DNA of 51,192 nucleotides from the NCBI GenBank assembly GCA_017514845.1, contig JAFWIM010000048.1:1-51192 (forward strand), given 5' to 3'. Origin of the DNA: Lachnospiraceae bacterium. Lineage in GTDB: Bacteria > Bacillota > Clostridia > Lachnospirales > Lachnospiraceae. A model generated the notes under the pieces. That model was not told where the DNA came from, ran no database searches, and saw nothing but the letters and a program-made list of their open reading frames with translations. Below are positions 1-7,853 of this stretch, piece by piece; within the stretch, counting starts at the first letter, position 1, and every line of letters starts with the position of its first letter. Both the position numbers and the translations under genes were made by a program.

Positions 1-100
1 GGCGCAGGGGTACGGTAAATTTCAAAATGAATTCACGACCTCGGCGGGCGACCTTGCTTACTCCCTATAGGGAACCTGCTGTCTTCGGCTTGATGCTTCA
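1..100 (-). promoter_or_regulatory. Ribosomal protein L10 leader (rplJL autoregulation)
   Basis: Read on the minus strand, this stretch contains the two conserved blocks of the L10 leader: CCGAAGACAGCAGG and, about 30 nt later, GCCGAGGT. A variable stem, TCCCTATAGGGA, lies between them. It sits directly after a promoter and after rplA, where rplJ-rplL are expected; those genes are beyond the left edge. In this known family, L10(L12)4 binds the leader and represses its own operon. The leader is cut by the window edge. Confidence 0.8.
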
Positions 101-103
101 TGA

Positions 104-132
104 TATTAACACGCGCGGTTACGCGATGTCAA
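104..132 (-). promoter_or_regulatory. Promoter of the rplJL transcript
   Basis: On the minus strand there is a consensus -35 TTGACA (132-127), a 17-bp spacer and -10 TTAATA (109-104). Transcription would start at about 97 and run straight into the L10 leader, so rplJL can be transcribed separately from rplKA. Confidence 0.8.
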
Positions 133-151
133 GCTTTATACTAAGTTTATC

Positions 152-841
152 TCAGATCTTTGTCGGGTTGACGCGGACGCCCGGGCCCATTGTGGAAGCC
201 AGGGTGATGGTTCTCAAATACTGACCCTTTACAGCTGCCGGACGGACCTTGATGAGCTGATCAAGGAGAGTCTTGAGGTTCTCGGAAAGCTGCTCTTCTG
301 TGAAGGAAGCCTTGCCGATCGGGCAGTGGATGATGTTGCTCTTGTCAAGACGATACTCGATCTTACCGGCTTTGATTTCCTTGACTGCCTTAGCGACATC
401 CATGGTAACTGTTCCGGCCTTCGGGTTCGGCATGAGGCCTTTCGGTCCAAGGATACGGCCGAGACGGCCGACAACACCCATCATATCCGGTGTAGCGACA
501 ACAACGTCAAAATCGAACCAGTTTTCTTTCTGGATCTTTGTGACAAGATCCATCTCGCCGACATAGTCAGCTCCGGCTTCTCTTGCTTCATCAGCCTTTG
601 CGCTCTTTGCAAATACGAGAACACGGACAGACTTGCCTGTGCCGTTCGGAAGAACGACAGCGCCACGGACCTGCTGATCTGCATGACGTCCGTCGCAGCC
701 TGTGCGGATGTGAGCTTCGATTGTCTCATCAAATTTTGCGATTGCGGTCTTTTTTACGATTTCAACAGCTTCAGCCATGTCATACAGGTTCTGGCGATCA
801 TAAACCTTCAAGGCCTCTGTATACTTCTTGCCATGTTTCAT
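152..841 (-). CDS. rplA: Ribosomal protein L1
   Basis: A 229-residue large-subunit protein that forms the mobile L1 stalk at the E site and in many bacteria represses its own operon. The family signature [18 protein letters not shown] is at residues 124-141, and the length is normal. An upstream in-frame start exists, but the ATG at 841 is chosen because it is preceded by a good ribosome binding site (GGGAGG, about 9 nt upstream) and gives the usual MKHGKKY start. It follows rplK by 51 bp in the standard secE-nusG-rplK-rplA order. Translation ends just before the rplJL promoter. Confidence 0.97.
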   Translation of the reverse strand: MKHGKKYTEALKVYDRQNLYDMAEAVEIVKKTAIAKFDETIEAHIRTGCDGRHADQQVRGAVVLPNGTGKSVRVLVFAKSAKADEAREAGADYVGEMDLVTKIQKENWFDFDVVVATPDMMGVVGRLGRILGPKGLMPNPKAGTVTMDVAKAVKEIKAGKIEYRLDKSNIIHCPIGKASFTEEQLSENLKTLLDQLIKVRPAAVKGQYLRTITLASTMGPGVRVNPTKI

Positions 842-892
842 TTTATATAACCTCCCTGTGGTACTATCGGGTTTTGTCCCTTCCACTCATTA

Positions 893-1321
893 TCAGTCTT
901 CAGCTACTACAACGCCCATGCTGCGGCATGTGCCTGCGATAATGCTCATTGCAGCTTCAATGCTTGCAGCGTTAAGGTCCGGCATCTTTTTCTCAGCGAT
1001 CTCTCTGAGCTGTGCCTGTGTGATCGTTGCGACTTTCTTCTTGTTCGGTTCGCCGGAACCGGACTGAAGATTAAGGGCCTTCTTGATCAGAACTGCTGCA
1101 GGCGGAGTCTTTGTGATAAATGTGAAGCTTCTGTCCGCATAGACTGTGATGACGACCGGGATGATGTAGTCGCCCATAGCTGATGTGCGGGCATTGAACT
1201 GCTTCGTGAAGTCCATGATATTAACACCGTGCTGGCCGAGAGCCGGGCCTACCGGCGGAGCCGGAGTTGCCTTGCCGGCCTGGATCTGCAGTTTGATATA
1301 GCCTGTTATTTTCTTTGCCAT
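893..1321 (-). CDS. rplK: Ribosomal protein L11
   Basis: A 142-residue protein of the GTPase-associated centre of the 50S subunit, needed for factor binding and for sensing uncharged tRNA in the stringent response. The N-terminal block [13 protein letters not shown] (residues 20-32) is diagnostic, and the C-terminal RNA-binding domain is complete. The start at 1321 is set by GGAGGA a few bases upstream; the longer open frame to 1378 runs through a structured leader and is not used. It lies upstream of rplA in one transcript. Confidence 0.97.
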   Translation of the reverse strand: MAKKITGYIKLQIQAGKATPAPPVGPALGQHGVNIMDFTKQFNARTSAMGDYIIPVVITVYADRSFTFITKTPPAAVLIKKALNLQSGSGEPNKKKVATITQAQLREIAEKKMPDLNAASIEAAMSIIAGTCRSMGVVVAED

Positions 1322-1339
1322 GACTTTGTTCCTCCTTAC

Positions 1340-1373
1340 GTGGTAAATGTCGGGCCCGTTTCGCCCTTCCACC
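1340..1373 (-). promoter_or_regulatory. Candidate L1-binding hairpin in the rplK leader
   Basis: In the 97-bp nusG-rplK gap the minus strand reads GTGGAAGGGC, a short loop, then GGGCCC...TTTACCAC. This can form a GTGG/CCAC stem with an asymmetric internal loop, resembling the L1 target on 23S rRNA and on rplKA mRNAs. The position just ahead of the rplK ribosome binding site fits autogenous control by L1. The call rests on shape and position only. Confidence 0.45.
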
Positions 1374-1418
1374 TTCAAGACATCCTGTGTCTTAAACTAT
1401 AACTATTTGCAAATGATT

Positions 1419-1958
1419 TTACTTCTTTTTGACTTCGCCGAAACTTATTTCGACCGGAGTCGGACGGCCAAACATGTCTACATTGATCGTCACGGTCTGT
1501 TTCTGAGCATTGACAGCGGTGACCATTCCTGTCGTGCCTTCCCATGCGCCGGCGAAGACAACGATCGTATCGCCGACCTCGAAGTCCACGAGGTATTTCT
1601 GCTTCGGTGCGGGCTCGACCTTGCCGCCGCCGATACCGAGGTTGCGCATCTCATCCGGTGTAAGCGGGACCGGCTTGCTTCCCGGTCCGACAAATCCCGT
1701 AACGCCGCGGGTATTGCGGACGACATACCAGGTATCATCATTCATGATCATGTTGATCAGCACGTAGCCCGGAAACAGTTTCTTCTTCGTCGTCTTTGTG
1801 ACGCCGTTCTTTGTCTCCTGAACATCGGTCAGCGGGACCTTGACTTCAAGGATCTGCTCCTCGAGGTGGCGGTTCTCGATCGTCTTCTCGATGTTGGCCT
1901 TGACTTTGTTCTCATAACCTGAATACGTATGTACTACATACCAGTTCGATTCTGACAT
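1419..1958 (-). CDS. nusG: Transcription termination/antitermination factor NusG
   Basis: A 179-residue elongation factor that binds RNA polymerase through its N-terminal NGN domain and links it to Rho or the ribosome through a C-terminal KOW domain. The NGN domain begins WYVVHTYSGYE and contains LFPGYVLI. The KOW segment (FEVGDTIVVFAGAWEGTTG) follows near residue 123. Length is typical. It is transcribed after secE (43-bp gap) in the conserved cluster. Confidence 0.97.
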   Translation of the reverse strand: MSESNWYVVHTYSGYENKVKANIEKTIENRHLEEQILEVKVPLTDVQETKNGVTKTTKKKLFPGYVLINMIMNDDTWYVVRNTRGVTGFVGPGSKPVPLTPDEMRNLGIGGGKVEPAPKQKYLVDFEVGDTIVVFAGAWEGTTGMVTAVNAQKQTVTINVDMFGRPTPVEISFGEVKKK

Positions 1959-2001
1959 CTGCTACCTCTCAATACATTTTCTGCCGTGGACAATGGACAT
2001 G

Positions 2002-2217
2002 TCAGATTGACATCAGCCAGTTGACCAGCTGCAGAGCCGCACTGTCAATAATAGTAATGATAACGCCCATAAGGACAGAGATGACGACGACAAGTCCGGT
2101 CTGCTTCTTCAGGTCATCGACCGTCGGCCACTGGATCTTGTTCCACTCCTGCTTTACACCTTTCCAGAAACTCTGTTTCTTTTTTTCCTTCGGTGCCTTC
2201 TTGGAATTATCTGCCAT
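2002..2217 (-). CDS. secE: Preprotein translocase subunit SecE
   Basis: A 71-residue single-span membrane protein that clamps SecY in the general secretion channel. It has a lysine-rich cytoplasmic N terminus, the motif FWKGVKQEWNKIQWPT and one transmembrane helix at about residues 42-64, the layout of short Gram-positive SecE. It lies between rpmG (22 bp upstream) and nusG, the usual place. Confidence 0.95.
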   Translation of the reverse strand: MADNSKKAPKEKKKQSFWKGVKQEWNKIQWPTVDDLKKQTGLVVVISVLMGVIITIIDSAALQLVNWLMSI

Positions 2218-2239
2218 TTAAATCACCTGTTCCCCTTAA

Positions 2240-2389
2240 TTACTTAGTCTCTTTGTGGATCGTGTGTTTGCGGCAGAACTTGCAGTACTTCTTCGTCTCC
2301 ATTCTTTCGGGATGTTCTTTCTTATCCTTCTTAGTGTTGTAGTTACGCTGCTTGCATTCTGTGCACGCTAAAGTTATCCTTGTACGCAC
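2240..2389 (-). CDS. rpmG: Ribosomal protein L33
   Basis: A 49-residue protein reading [17 protein letters not shown]... with zinc-binding cysteine pairs at C9/C12 and C36/C39, so this is the zinc-containing (C+) form of L33. It starts with GTG at 2389, preceded by GGAGGTG at ideal distance, and ends with TAA at 2240. It is first in the rpmG-secE-nusG-rplKA cluster, as in many Firmicutes. Confidence 0.95.
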   Translation of the reverse strand: MRTRITLACTECKQRNYNTKKDKKEHPERMETKKYCKFCRKHTIHKETK

Positions 2390-2455
2390 GGTTTTTCACC
2401 TCCAATGATAATCTTGCGGCCTTCCTAGATTCCCCCGTTCTTAAAAAACGGGAGC

Positions 2456-2512
2456 AAAAAAAAAGGACCTGTTTCTTGTCGCCATTAGATAATAGCATGA
2501 AGAAACAGGTCC
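2456..2512 (-). terminator. Rho-independent terminator of the dgk-phasin-UbiB operon
   Basis: A 13-bp perfect stem (GGACCTGTTTCTT at 2465-2477 with its complement at 2500-2512) is followed on the minus strand by a run of nine T (2464-2456). It lies just after the stop of the membrane protein at 2526 and separates that operon from rpmG. A second small hairpin, CCCGTT/AACGGG, lies at about 2433-2452. Confidence 0.9.
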
Positions 2513-2525
2513 GTCAAGTTCAATA

Positions 2526-3422
2526 TTATTTTTTCGAAGCAGCATTCCCGTCAGAATCAAAATAACCTTTTACATCGGCAGATGTATCCTGCTTTGTGAC
2601 GATGAACCGGCTCATAATGCCGAAATCTCCCCGCTTCGTTCGCAGGGCGAAATATCCGAAGACGGAGAATACGAGCGCCCCTATAAAATTGACGAACAGG
2701 TCTTTCATCGTATCGATGAGCCCCACATCCAGATAGCCGTTCACCGGCAGGGCCCGGCCGTTCACCGTGACTTCCTTTATATTTCGAATCACCTGAGGGA
2801 TCTGCCTTCCCTGCTCATTCAACATAATGCTGCTGATCACCGGTACGACAGTATCCTTCTGCATGTCAAAGAGAAAGACGTGATCCATCGTGAACTCAAA
2901 GAACTCCCACATGACACCGATCGTCATAGAAAAGCAGAACGCGACGAGGGCCAGATAACCCGGATCAAGGTCAAAGATAATGCTGTCATTCTTATCGAGC
3001 AGCATGACCATCGAAAATCCCACCGCTGCGGCAAGGAACCCGTTCAGCGTGTGAAGCATGGTGTCCCAGACCGGTATTGCAGTATAGTAACTGTTGACCT
3101 CCCCAAGGATCTCCGCCGCGTAGATAAAGCAGTAGATAATGATCTGCAGAGACTGCGGAAGGGCGACCCTGAACCTGACTTCAATCACGCTGGGCAGAAA
3201 GAGAAGGATCAGAGTGAGTATGCAGAGCATGAAGGACTCAAAGTTTCCGAGCACGAACTGGCGGATCATTGTCGCAATGACAAGAAGACGAAGCACTGAA
3301 AAGACGACAAATGATCGCCTGTGTTCCCTGAGCTGTACTCTGACTTCATCTAAGAAGCTCTTCCTTCGCATGCGGCGATCCAGTTTTCTTATTTGTCTCT
3401 CTTCTCTGTTCTTACGGCTCAA
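2526..3422 (-). CDS. Polytopic membrane protein, YjdF/DUF2238-like
   Basis: A 298-residue membrane protein with a basic N terminus and about six or seven hydrophobic segments. The combination WDTMLHTLNG followed by SMTIGVMWEFFEFTMDH resembles the DUF2238/YjdF family, where an Asp, a His and a Trp-Glu pair lie at helix ends; the function is unknown. The track start is TTG at 3422 (TTG AGC CGT), preceded by AAGGGAG about 10 nt upstream; an ATG at residue 18 is an alternative. It overlaps the 3' end of the upstream hydrolase by 11 bp, so it is the last gene of a translationally coupled operon. The family name is a moderate-confidence inference from motif spacing. Confidence 0.7.
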   Translation of the reverse strand: MSRKNREERQIRKLDRRMRRKSFLDEVRVQLREHRRSFVVFSVLRLLVIATMIRQFVLGNFESFMLCILTLILLFLPSVIEVRFRVALPQSLQIIIYCFIYAAEILGEVNSYYTAIPVWDTMLHTLNGFLAAAVGFSMVMLLDKNDSIIFDLDPGYLALVAFCFSMTIGVMWEFFEFTMDHVFLFDMQKDTVVPVISSIMLNEQGRQIPQVIRNIKEVTVNGRALPVNGYLDVGLIDTMKDLFVNFIGALVFSVFGYFALRTKRGDFGIMSRFIVTKQDTSADVKGYFDSDGNAASKK

Positions 3423-4404
3423 ATGAGATGAACTCCCTTCTTAAACACTTCTCTTTGGCATAGCTGCCATTTTCTTGTTCAAAACGTGCATCAAGCCAGT
3501 CCAGCAGATACTGATAGACTTCTTTGCGATCCAGCTCATTCAGTATCTCATGCCGGTCTCCCTCAAAGAAACGCATCTGCACATCCGAAAGACCGGCCTT
3601 CTTCATATCATTATACGCGGTCTTTACGCCCTTCGTGAAACTGCCGACCGGGTCCATCGTTCCCGAGACGAGTAGAATCGGAAAATCTTTCGGTATCCCC
3701 GCTATACGTTTTCTGTCCTGGGCTTTTTCTATGGCCGTGAACATCGAGTAGTACCCGTTGACTGTAAAGGCGAAGGTGTCAAGCGGCTCAGACGCGAATC
3801 TGTCGACTATGCTCTCATCCCTGCTGAGCCAGTCATACGGAGTGCGCAACGGTTCGAACGCCTTATTATAAGAACCTTTGGCAATACCCTCAATGAGACG
3901 GCTCCTGTAATGCCAGTTTTTCATCATGGCGCGGCATCGGCACAGACCTTTTCCGAACTTGATCACCGCGCGCGGGTAACTTCCGGTGCCCATAACAATG
4001 ACACCCGCAAGCTCTCCGGCATACATTTCCATATACTGCCTGACAAGAAAGGATCCCATGCTGTGACCGAGCATAAAGTAAGGAACCTCCGGATACTTTT
4101 TCTTCATAATAATATGAAGTTTCCTCATGTCGGAGATCAGGGCTCCGTCCCCATCCTTCTCCCGGAAAAACCCGAGCTGTCCCTCTTCGGTGACTGATCT
4201 GCCGTGTCCGAGGTGATCATTTGCACAGACCACATACCCATGTTCTGCCATAAAAGCTGCAAATTCATCGTATCTCTCTACAAACTCGCACATGCCGTGA
4301 ACGATCTGCAGGACTCCGCGGATCTCGCCCTCCGGCATCCATAAAAGTACATGTATATCCGTCTTCCTGTCGCTTGACCGGAATGTTCTCTCAAGTCTTA
4401 TCAT
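3412..4404 (-). CDS. Alpha/beta hydrolase, lysophospholipase/monoacylglycerol lipase-like
   Basis: A 330-residue serine hydrolase of the Hydrolase_4 (PldB-like) group. The oxyanion region is QIVHGMCEF. The nucleophile elbow GHSMGS places the catalytic Ser at residue 115. The acid Asp is probably in SGTMDPVGS and the His in EGDRHEILNE, the order and spacing of this family. No signal peptide is seen, so it is cytoplasmic and likely acts on lysophospholipids or monoglycerides. It follows the UbiB gene by 17 bp. Its place in an operon with diacylglycerol kinase supports a role in lipid turnover, which is inference. Confidence 0.85.
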   Translation of the reverse strand: MIRLERTFRSSDRKTDIHVLLWMPEGEIRGVLQIVHGMCEFVERYDEFAAFMAEHGYVVCANDHLGHGRSVTEEGQLGFFREKDGDGALISDMRKLHIIMKKKYPEVPYFMLGHSMGSFLVRQYMEMYAGELAGVIVMGTGSYPRAVIKFGKGLCRCRAMMKNWHYRSRLIEGIAKGSYNKAFEPLRTPYDWLSRDESIVDRFASEPLDTFAFTVNGYYSMFTAIEKAQDRKRIAGIPKDFPILLVSGTMDPVGSFTKGVKTAYNDMKKAGLSDVQMRFFEGDRHEILNELDRKEVYQYLLDWLDARFEQENGSYAKEKCLRREFISFEP

Positions 4405-4421
4405 AACGCTCTTCTTCCGTA

Positions 4422-6053
4422 TTATTTCTTCTTTTTAAAATATTTTCTCCAGAAGTATCTGATAAAGAAATACAGGGTGGAACAGAACGCCGTCACATAA
4501 CCGATCACCCCGAGGACCGGTATTCCAAGCAGTCTGGGCTCCATATCCGTGAGACACAGAATACTGGACCCTATGAGCAGCGCGACAATGCACATGCCTA
4601 TGACCAGATTTCTCACCGCCGAAGCCACCATCATCTCAAGCTCGGGCGAGGTCTCGAGCTTGAGGTTGACTCTGGCCTGCCCTTCCAGATACTCCTGCAT
4701 GATATCCGCGGCAAGCAGCGGGATATCGATGCCTTTTCTCAGTGATCTGACCATATGACGGCCGGTCCGCTGCAGTTCACCCTTCCAGTCTATATCCCTG
4801 AGGGTCGTGTCAGCCACTGACGTCGCCGCAATCTGTATCATATTGATGTCCGGACTGATCTCCGCCAGGACACCCTCCATATGTGCCATGCCCCGGGCAA
4901 GCATCGTGAGACCGTGTGGCATTCCGATTTTGTTTGCTTTCATGACCTCCATTATGGCCTGCAGAGTCTCAGCGACATCTACCTGCCCCATTGAGACTGT
5001 TCCGAACTCCTCGATGAATTCTCTCAGATCCCTGTACAGCTGGTCCCTGTCCGGTTTTCCCCAGAACTTTCCCAGGTCGAGGACCGCGTCCGTCACCATC
5101 GTGACGTCTTTCATCCCGATACCCTGAACGCCTCTCACCATGATTTTCCGCTCGCGCTCCGTGAGCCGTCCCATCATGCCCATATCGAGCCATACGATCT
5201 TGCCATCCCTTACTTTGACGTTGCCGGGATGCGGATCCGCATGGAAAAAGCCGTCATCCATGATCTGGTGAATGTAATTATTGACAAATTTCGTTCCGAT
5301 CTCATCGAGATCATATCCCTCCGCAATCAGCTTCTCCTTGTCATCGATATCGATTCCGTCGACATATTCCATGACCAGGACGCGCTGCGTCGTGTGTTCG
5401 CGGTAAAGCTTGGGGACATAAATATAGCGGAACTGCGCATTATTGGCAGAGAATTCCTCAATATTCGCAGCCTCCTTGAGAAAATCCATCTCCTCCTGCG
5501 CGACCATCCACATCTCATCGAGGACCATGTCGAGGTCCACGATGTTGCGCAGATTTCCCACCGGCGGCAGACGTCTTACGGCGTTGTGCATAAGACGAAT
5601 ATCTCTCGCCATCGTATCGTAGATGCCTTTCCTCTCGACTTTGACGACGACATCCTGCCCGGTGCGCAGTTTAGCACGGTGGACCTGGGCGATCGACGCC
5701 GAGCCGAGCGGTTCCCTGTCCACAGACTCGAACACTTCATCCCAGGGTTCTCTGAAAGACCCTTTGATGACTTCCTCGACCTCCGAAAACGGCATCGGGG
5801 TGACATTCGAGTTCAGCTTCATGAGTTCATCGCAGTATGCCTTCGGCAGTATATCCGAGTGCAGGGACATGATCTGACCGAGCTTAATGTAGGTCGGCCC
5901 CAGTTCCTCAAGAATCACGCGCAGCTTTTCCGGAGAAACGCCGCGCGTGATCTTGTTTCTTGACAATACTTCCCGGATCTCCCTGAAGCGTGCGTCATTT
6001 TCAGCCTTCTGCCTGGCTGCTTCTTCTTTTGATCCAGGCTTATTATCACTCAT
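4422..6053 (-). CDS. ABC1/UbiB-family atypical kinase (AarF)
   Basis: A 543-residue UbiB-family protein. The family-specific KxGQ motif is at residues 57-60 (YIKLGQ). The Ala-rich nucleotide loop is GSASIAQVH, the catalytic block is FFHADPHPGN, and the metal-binding DFG-equivalent is WLDMGMMG. Two transmembrane helices close the C terminus, as in UbiB/Coq8. Such proteins are ATPases that support isoprenoid-lipid (quinone) metabolism; the lipid served here is unknown. The start shares one base with the stop of the phasin gene (TAATG), indicating coupling. Pairing with a phasin-like gene is common in Firmicutes. Confidence 0.92.
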   Translation of the reverse strand: MSDNKPGSKEEAARQKAENDARFREIREVLSRNKITRGVSPEKLRVILEELGPTYIKLGQIMSLHSDILPKAYCDELMKLNSNVTPMPFSEVEEVIKGSFREPWDEVFESVDREPLGSASIAQVHRAKLRTGQDVVVKVERKGIYDTMARDIRLMHNAVRRLPPVGNLRNIVDLDMVLDEMWMVAQEEMDFLKEAANIEEFSANNAQFRYIYVPKLYREHTTQRVLVMEYVDGIDIDDKEKLIAEGYDLDEIGTKFVNNYIHQIMDDGFFHADPHPGNVKVRDGKIVWLDMGMMGRLTERERKIMVRGVQGIGMKDVTMVTDAVLDLGKFWGKPDRDQLYRDLREFIEEFGTVSMGQVDVAETLQAIMEVMKANKIGMPHGLTMLARGMAHMEGVLAEISPDINMIQIAATSVADTTLRDIDWKGELQRTGRHMVRSLRKGIDIPLLAADIMQEYLEGQARVNLKLETSPELEMMVASAVRNLVIGMCIVALLIGSSILCLTDMEPRLLGIPVLGVIGYVTAFCSTLYFFIRYFWRKYFKKKK

Positions 6054-6364
6054 TATTCTTTCGTCTCCGCCTTAAGTATAGCTTCTTTGAGGGCAGCAAG
6101 GTCATCCGCGGAAAGACCGGATATCATATCCGCAAAATTTTTCTTTGGTTCCTCCGCCTTCTTTTCCTCCGAGGCCTCCCGGGTCTCACGCATCTTGTGC
6201 TTAAGCTCCTGATTGAGCGTCTTTCCCTGCTCAACTGTGAGTTCGCCGCGGTCGACCAGATCCTTCAGGATCTCCTGAGATTTGTCGACCGTGAGGGCGG
6301 CTGCGCCGACGCCGGCCAGCAGCAGTGTTCGAAGTCCGTCTGTAATGATCTTGTTGTTATCCAT
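6053..6364 (-). CDS. Phasin-like protein (PhaF/COG3937 type)
   Basis: A 103-residue, mostly helical, highly charged protein. The N terminus (about residues 8-25, TDGLRTLLLAGVGAAALT) is an amphipathic or hydrophobic helix. Then comes KSQEILKDLVDRGELTVEQG, typical of phasin-like proteins, and a Lys/Glu-rich coiled segment. The start at 6364 is supported by AAAGGAGG; the longer frame to 6427 has no such site. It overlaps the UbiB start by one base, so the two products probably act together, perhaps at a membrane or lipid surface. No polyhydroxyalkanoate synthase gene is nearby. Confidence 0.75.
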   Translation of the reverse strand: MDNNKIITDGLRTLLLAGVGAAALTVDKSQEILKDLVDRGELTVEQGKTLNQELKHKMRETREASEEKKAEEPKKNFADMISGLSADDLAALKEAILKAETKE

Positions 6365-6423
6365 TTTGTGTCCTCCTTTACTACTTACATTTGCATAAGA
6401 TTCAAGTCTCGCTCTATAGTTCA

Positions 6424-6801
6424 TCACCCGGCAATCAGATGAATCATCTCAAATAGCCGGGGGATAAAGATCAAGAGACCGATGATCGCCGCCAGGATCG
6501 CCGACACCAGGACGGCGCCGGCCGCGGCATCCTTGGCTTTCTTTGCCAGCGGCTTCCACTCGTCTGTCGCCACATCTACCGCCGCTTCGAGAGCTGTGTT
6601 GACAAGTTCAAGGCTCATGACCTGGCCGAAAAGGACAAGGCAGAACAGCCACTCGATCTTTGATATCCTGAAAATGAATCCGGCAATGATGACGCACACA
6701 GTGAAGCCCAGGTGGATCTGCATATTACGCTCGCTCTTCACGGTATTCCATATACCCTCGAATGCGTAACCGAAGCTTCTGTCTAGCGGCTGTTTCTTCA
6801 T
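6424..6801 (-). CDS. dgkA: Diacylglycerol/undecaprenol kinase (DgkA family)
   Basis: A 125-residue membrane kinase with an N-terminal amphipathic part, three transmembrane helices and the family signature ELVNTALEAAVD, followed by AKDAAAGAVLVSA. Gram-positive members phosphorylate undecaprenol or diacylglycerol, recycling the cell-wall carrier lipid or lipoteichoic acid by-products. The ATG at 6801 is chosen because GAAGGAG lies 6 nt upstream; the open frame reaches 6822 through a TTG. It is the first gene of the five-gene operon and has a structured leader. Confidence 0.9.
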   Translation of the reverse strand: MKKQPLDRSFGYAFEGIWNTVKSERNMQIHLGFTVCVIIAGFIFRISKIEWLFCLVLFGQVMSLELVNTALEAAVDVATDEWKPLAKKAKDAAAGAVLVSAILAAIIGLLIFIPRLFEMIHLIAG

Positions 6802-6840
6802 TCCCGTCTCCTTCGCGCACAAATAGCCTGTACCTGTTAC

Positions 6841-6940
6841 TTATCGAAACCGCTTCGCGAATCCAACTGTCGAAACGCGGGCGATTTCATCGCCCTTTTA
6901 TCGGGAGTTGCATGCGAGGCTTCCGATAAACTATATTATA
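6841..6940 (-). promoter_or_regulatory. Promoter -10 and structured 5' leader of the dgk operon
   Basis: On the minus strand a TATAAT box lies at 6940-6935; the matching -35 is poor. About 5 nt later the transcript would begin with an inverted repeat (TTTATCGG...CCGATAAA, 6930 to about 6898). A second hairpin, GGGCGATgaaATCGCCC (about 6896-6880), and further GC-rich pairing follow before the dgk ribosome binding site. This accounts for much of the 380-bp gap between dgk and the divergent regulator. The second hairpin could also terminate on the plus strand (CGCCCTTTT). Confidence 0.45.
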
Positions 6941-7121
6941 CACTTTTTCCCCTGTGATTGACACGGTATAAGTACATTTGCAATAACACTTTTTCACCAG
7001 GCCGCATTGGCATCTTTTATGTTCGCAACAGCCGAGAAAGGCTGATCGTTCAGTACGTTTTCGGCAGCAAAGCCTGTCAAAATTGTACAAAAATACAGCA
7101 TTTCAGTGCATTTGTGAAGAC

Positions 7122-7150
7122 TTGAAATAGCAGTTCGATTATGGTATGCT
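7122..7150 (+). promoter_or_regulatory. Promoter of the DtxR-family gene
   Basis: TTGAAA (7122-7127), 17 bp, TATGCT (7145-7150). The start point falls near 7157, giving a short leader before GGAGG and the ATG at 7182. The in-frame ATG at 7146 lies inside the -10 box and so cannot be the real start. A further TTGACA at 6958-6963 has a weaker partner. Confidence 0.7.
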
Positions 7151-7181
7151 AATTGTGAATTCCGATGTCGGAGGTAACAAT

Positions 7182-7604
7182 ATGAATTATAATGAATCAT
7201 CTGAAGATTATCTCGAGTCAATCCTGATGCTCAAAGAGCAGCTCGGCAAGGTCCGCTCAATTGACATTGTATATAAACTTGGCTATTCAAAGCCCAGCAT
7301 CAGTATAGCAATGAAAAAGCTTCGCGAAAAAGGTCTCATCCATATGGATGCCGACGGCTATATCACGCTGACAGATGAGGGAGCCAAAATCGCCCGCCAC
7401 ACCTACACACGCCACAAAGTTCTGACCAATTTCTTCGAGAGCATCGGCGTAGGTCACAATAACGCCGAAGCGGATGCATGCAAGATCGAGCATGATATCA
7501 GCGATGAGACATTCAAGCGCCTCAAGGAGCATATGCATAGACTCCAGGAGCTTGACATCTCTCTCAAGGCTGCAGCGCCGGGAAACATATCCGATGCTGA
7601 CTGA
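7182..7604 (+). CDS. DtxR/MntR-family metal-dependent transcriptional regulator
   Basis: A 140-residue repressor with an N-terminal winged helix (residues 1-65, SSEDYLESILML, then the recognition helix with KPSISIAMKKLREKGL) and a dimerisation/metal domain; no SH3 domain, as in MntR. Metal ligands are readable: Asp/Glu in EDYLE, His in YTRHKVLTNF, and C-x-x-E-H in DACKIEHDIS. The Cys is the DtxR/IdeR (iron) residue, while the early Asp is the MntR (manganese) residue. It is a single gene with its own promoter and terminator and has no transporter beside it. Its target operons cannot be seen here. Confidence 0.92.
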   Translation: MNYNESSEDYLESILMLKEQLGKVRSIDIVYKLGYSKPSISIAMKKLREKGLIHMDADGYITLTDEGAKIARHTYTRHKVLTNFFESIGVGHNNAEADACKIEHDISDETFKRLKEHMHRLQELDISLKAAAPGNISDAD

Positions 7605-7616
7605 AAGCAAAAGCAA

Positions 7617-7652
7617 GGGACGCAGCACATGGCAGTGCGGCGTCCCTTTTTT
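7617..7652 (+). terminator. Terminator of the DtxR-family gene
   Basis: GGGACGC and GCAC pair with GTGC and GCGTCCC (7617-7646), followed by TTTTTT, 12 bp after the stop codon. It runs directly into the left arm of the repeat element that starts at 7651. Confidence 0.95.
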
Positions 7653-7745
7653 ATCTCAGTGGGGAAGACCCCCGCTTCTGTAAGCGGTGGGTAAATCAAT
7701 ATCCTGCTTGTCTCAGTGGCGGGTCACAATCCCCCACTGAGATAA
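7651..7745. repeat. Multi-arm palindromic element, copy 1 (family C)
   Basis: The ends are a perfect 14-bp inverted repeat (TTATCTCAGTGGGG at 7651, complement ending 7745). Inside are a hairpin CCGCTTctgtAAGCGG and a second hairpin TCTCAGTGGcGGG...CCC...CCACTGAGA that repeats the outer arm. The reverse complement of 30907-31008 has the same arrangement with different arm sequences. It resembles ends of IS200/IS605-type or PATE elements, but no transposase is present. It lies between two convergent genes. Confidence 0.6.
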
Positions 7746-7760
7746 ACGCTCCGCGAGGAT

Positions 7761-7815
7761 GCGCAGGGATTCGGTTGGGAATTATGTCAGCTGGCGCTGC
7801 CCCGAATCCCGCGCC
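7761..7815 (-). repeat. GGCGCGGGAT hairpin repeat, copy 1 (family B)
   Basis: On the minus strand it begins GGCGCGGGATTCGG and ends CCGAATCCCTGCGC, with GACATAAT in the loop. The segment at 20803-20856 matches it along its whole length. The inner arms read ATTCGG/CCGAAT here and ATCCGG/CCGGAT there, so a change on one side is matched on the other. It lies directly beside the family C element and before the end of the Nudix gene. Confidence 0.65.
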
Positions 7816-7853
7816 AAGTCTCGCGAGCGAGACTTGAAGTTCGAATCCCGCTC

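Noticed and set aside
7836-7852. TTCGAATCCCGC resembling a tRNA T-loop near the end of the Nudix gene
   Set aside because: No acceptor, D or anticodon arms can be built around it; it is better explained as part of the palindromic repeats.
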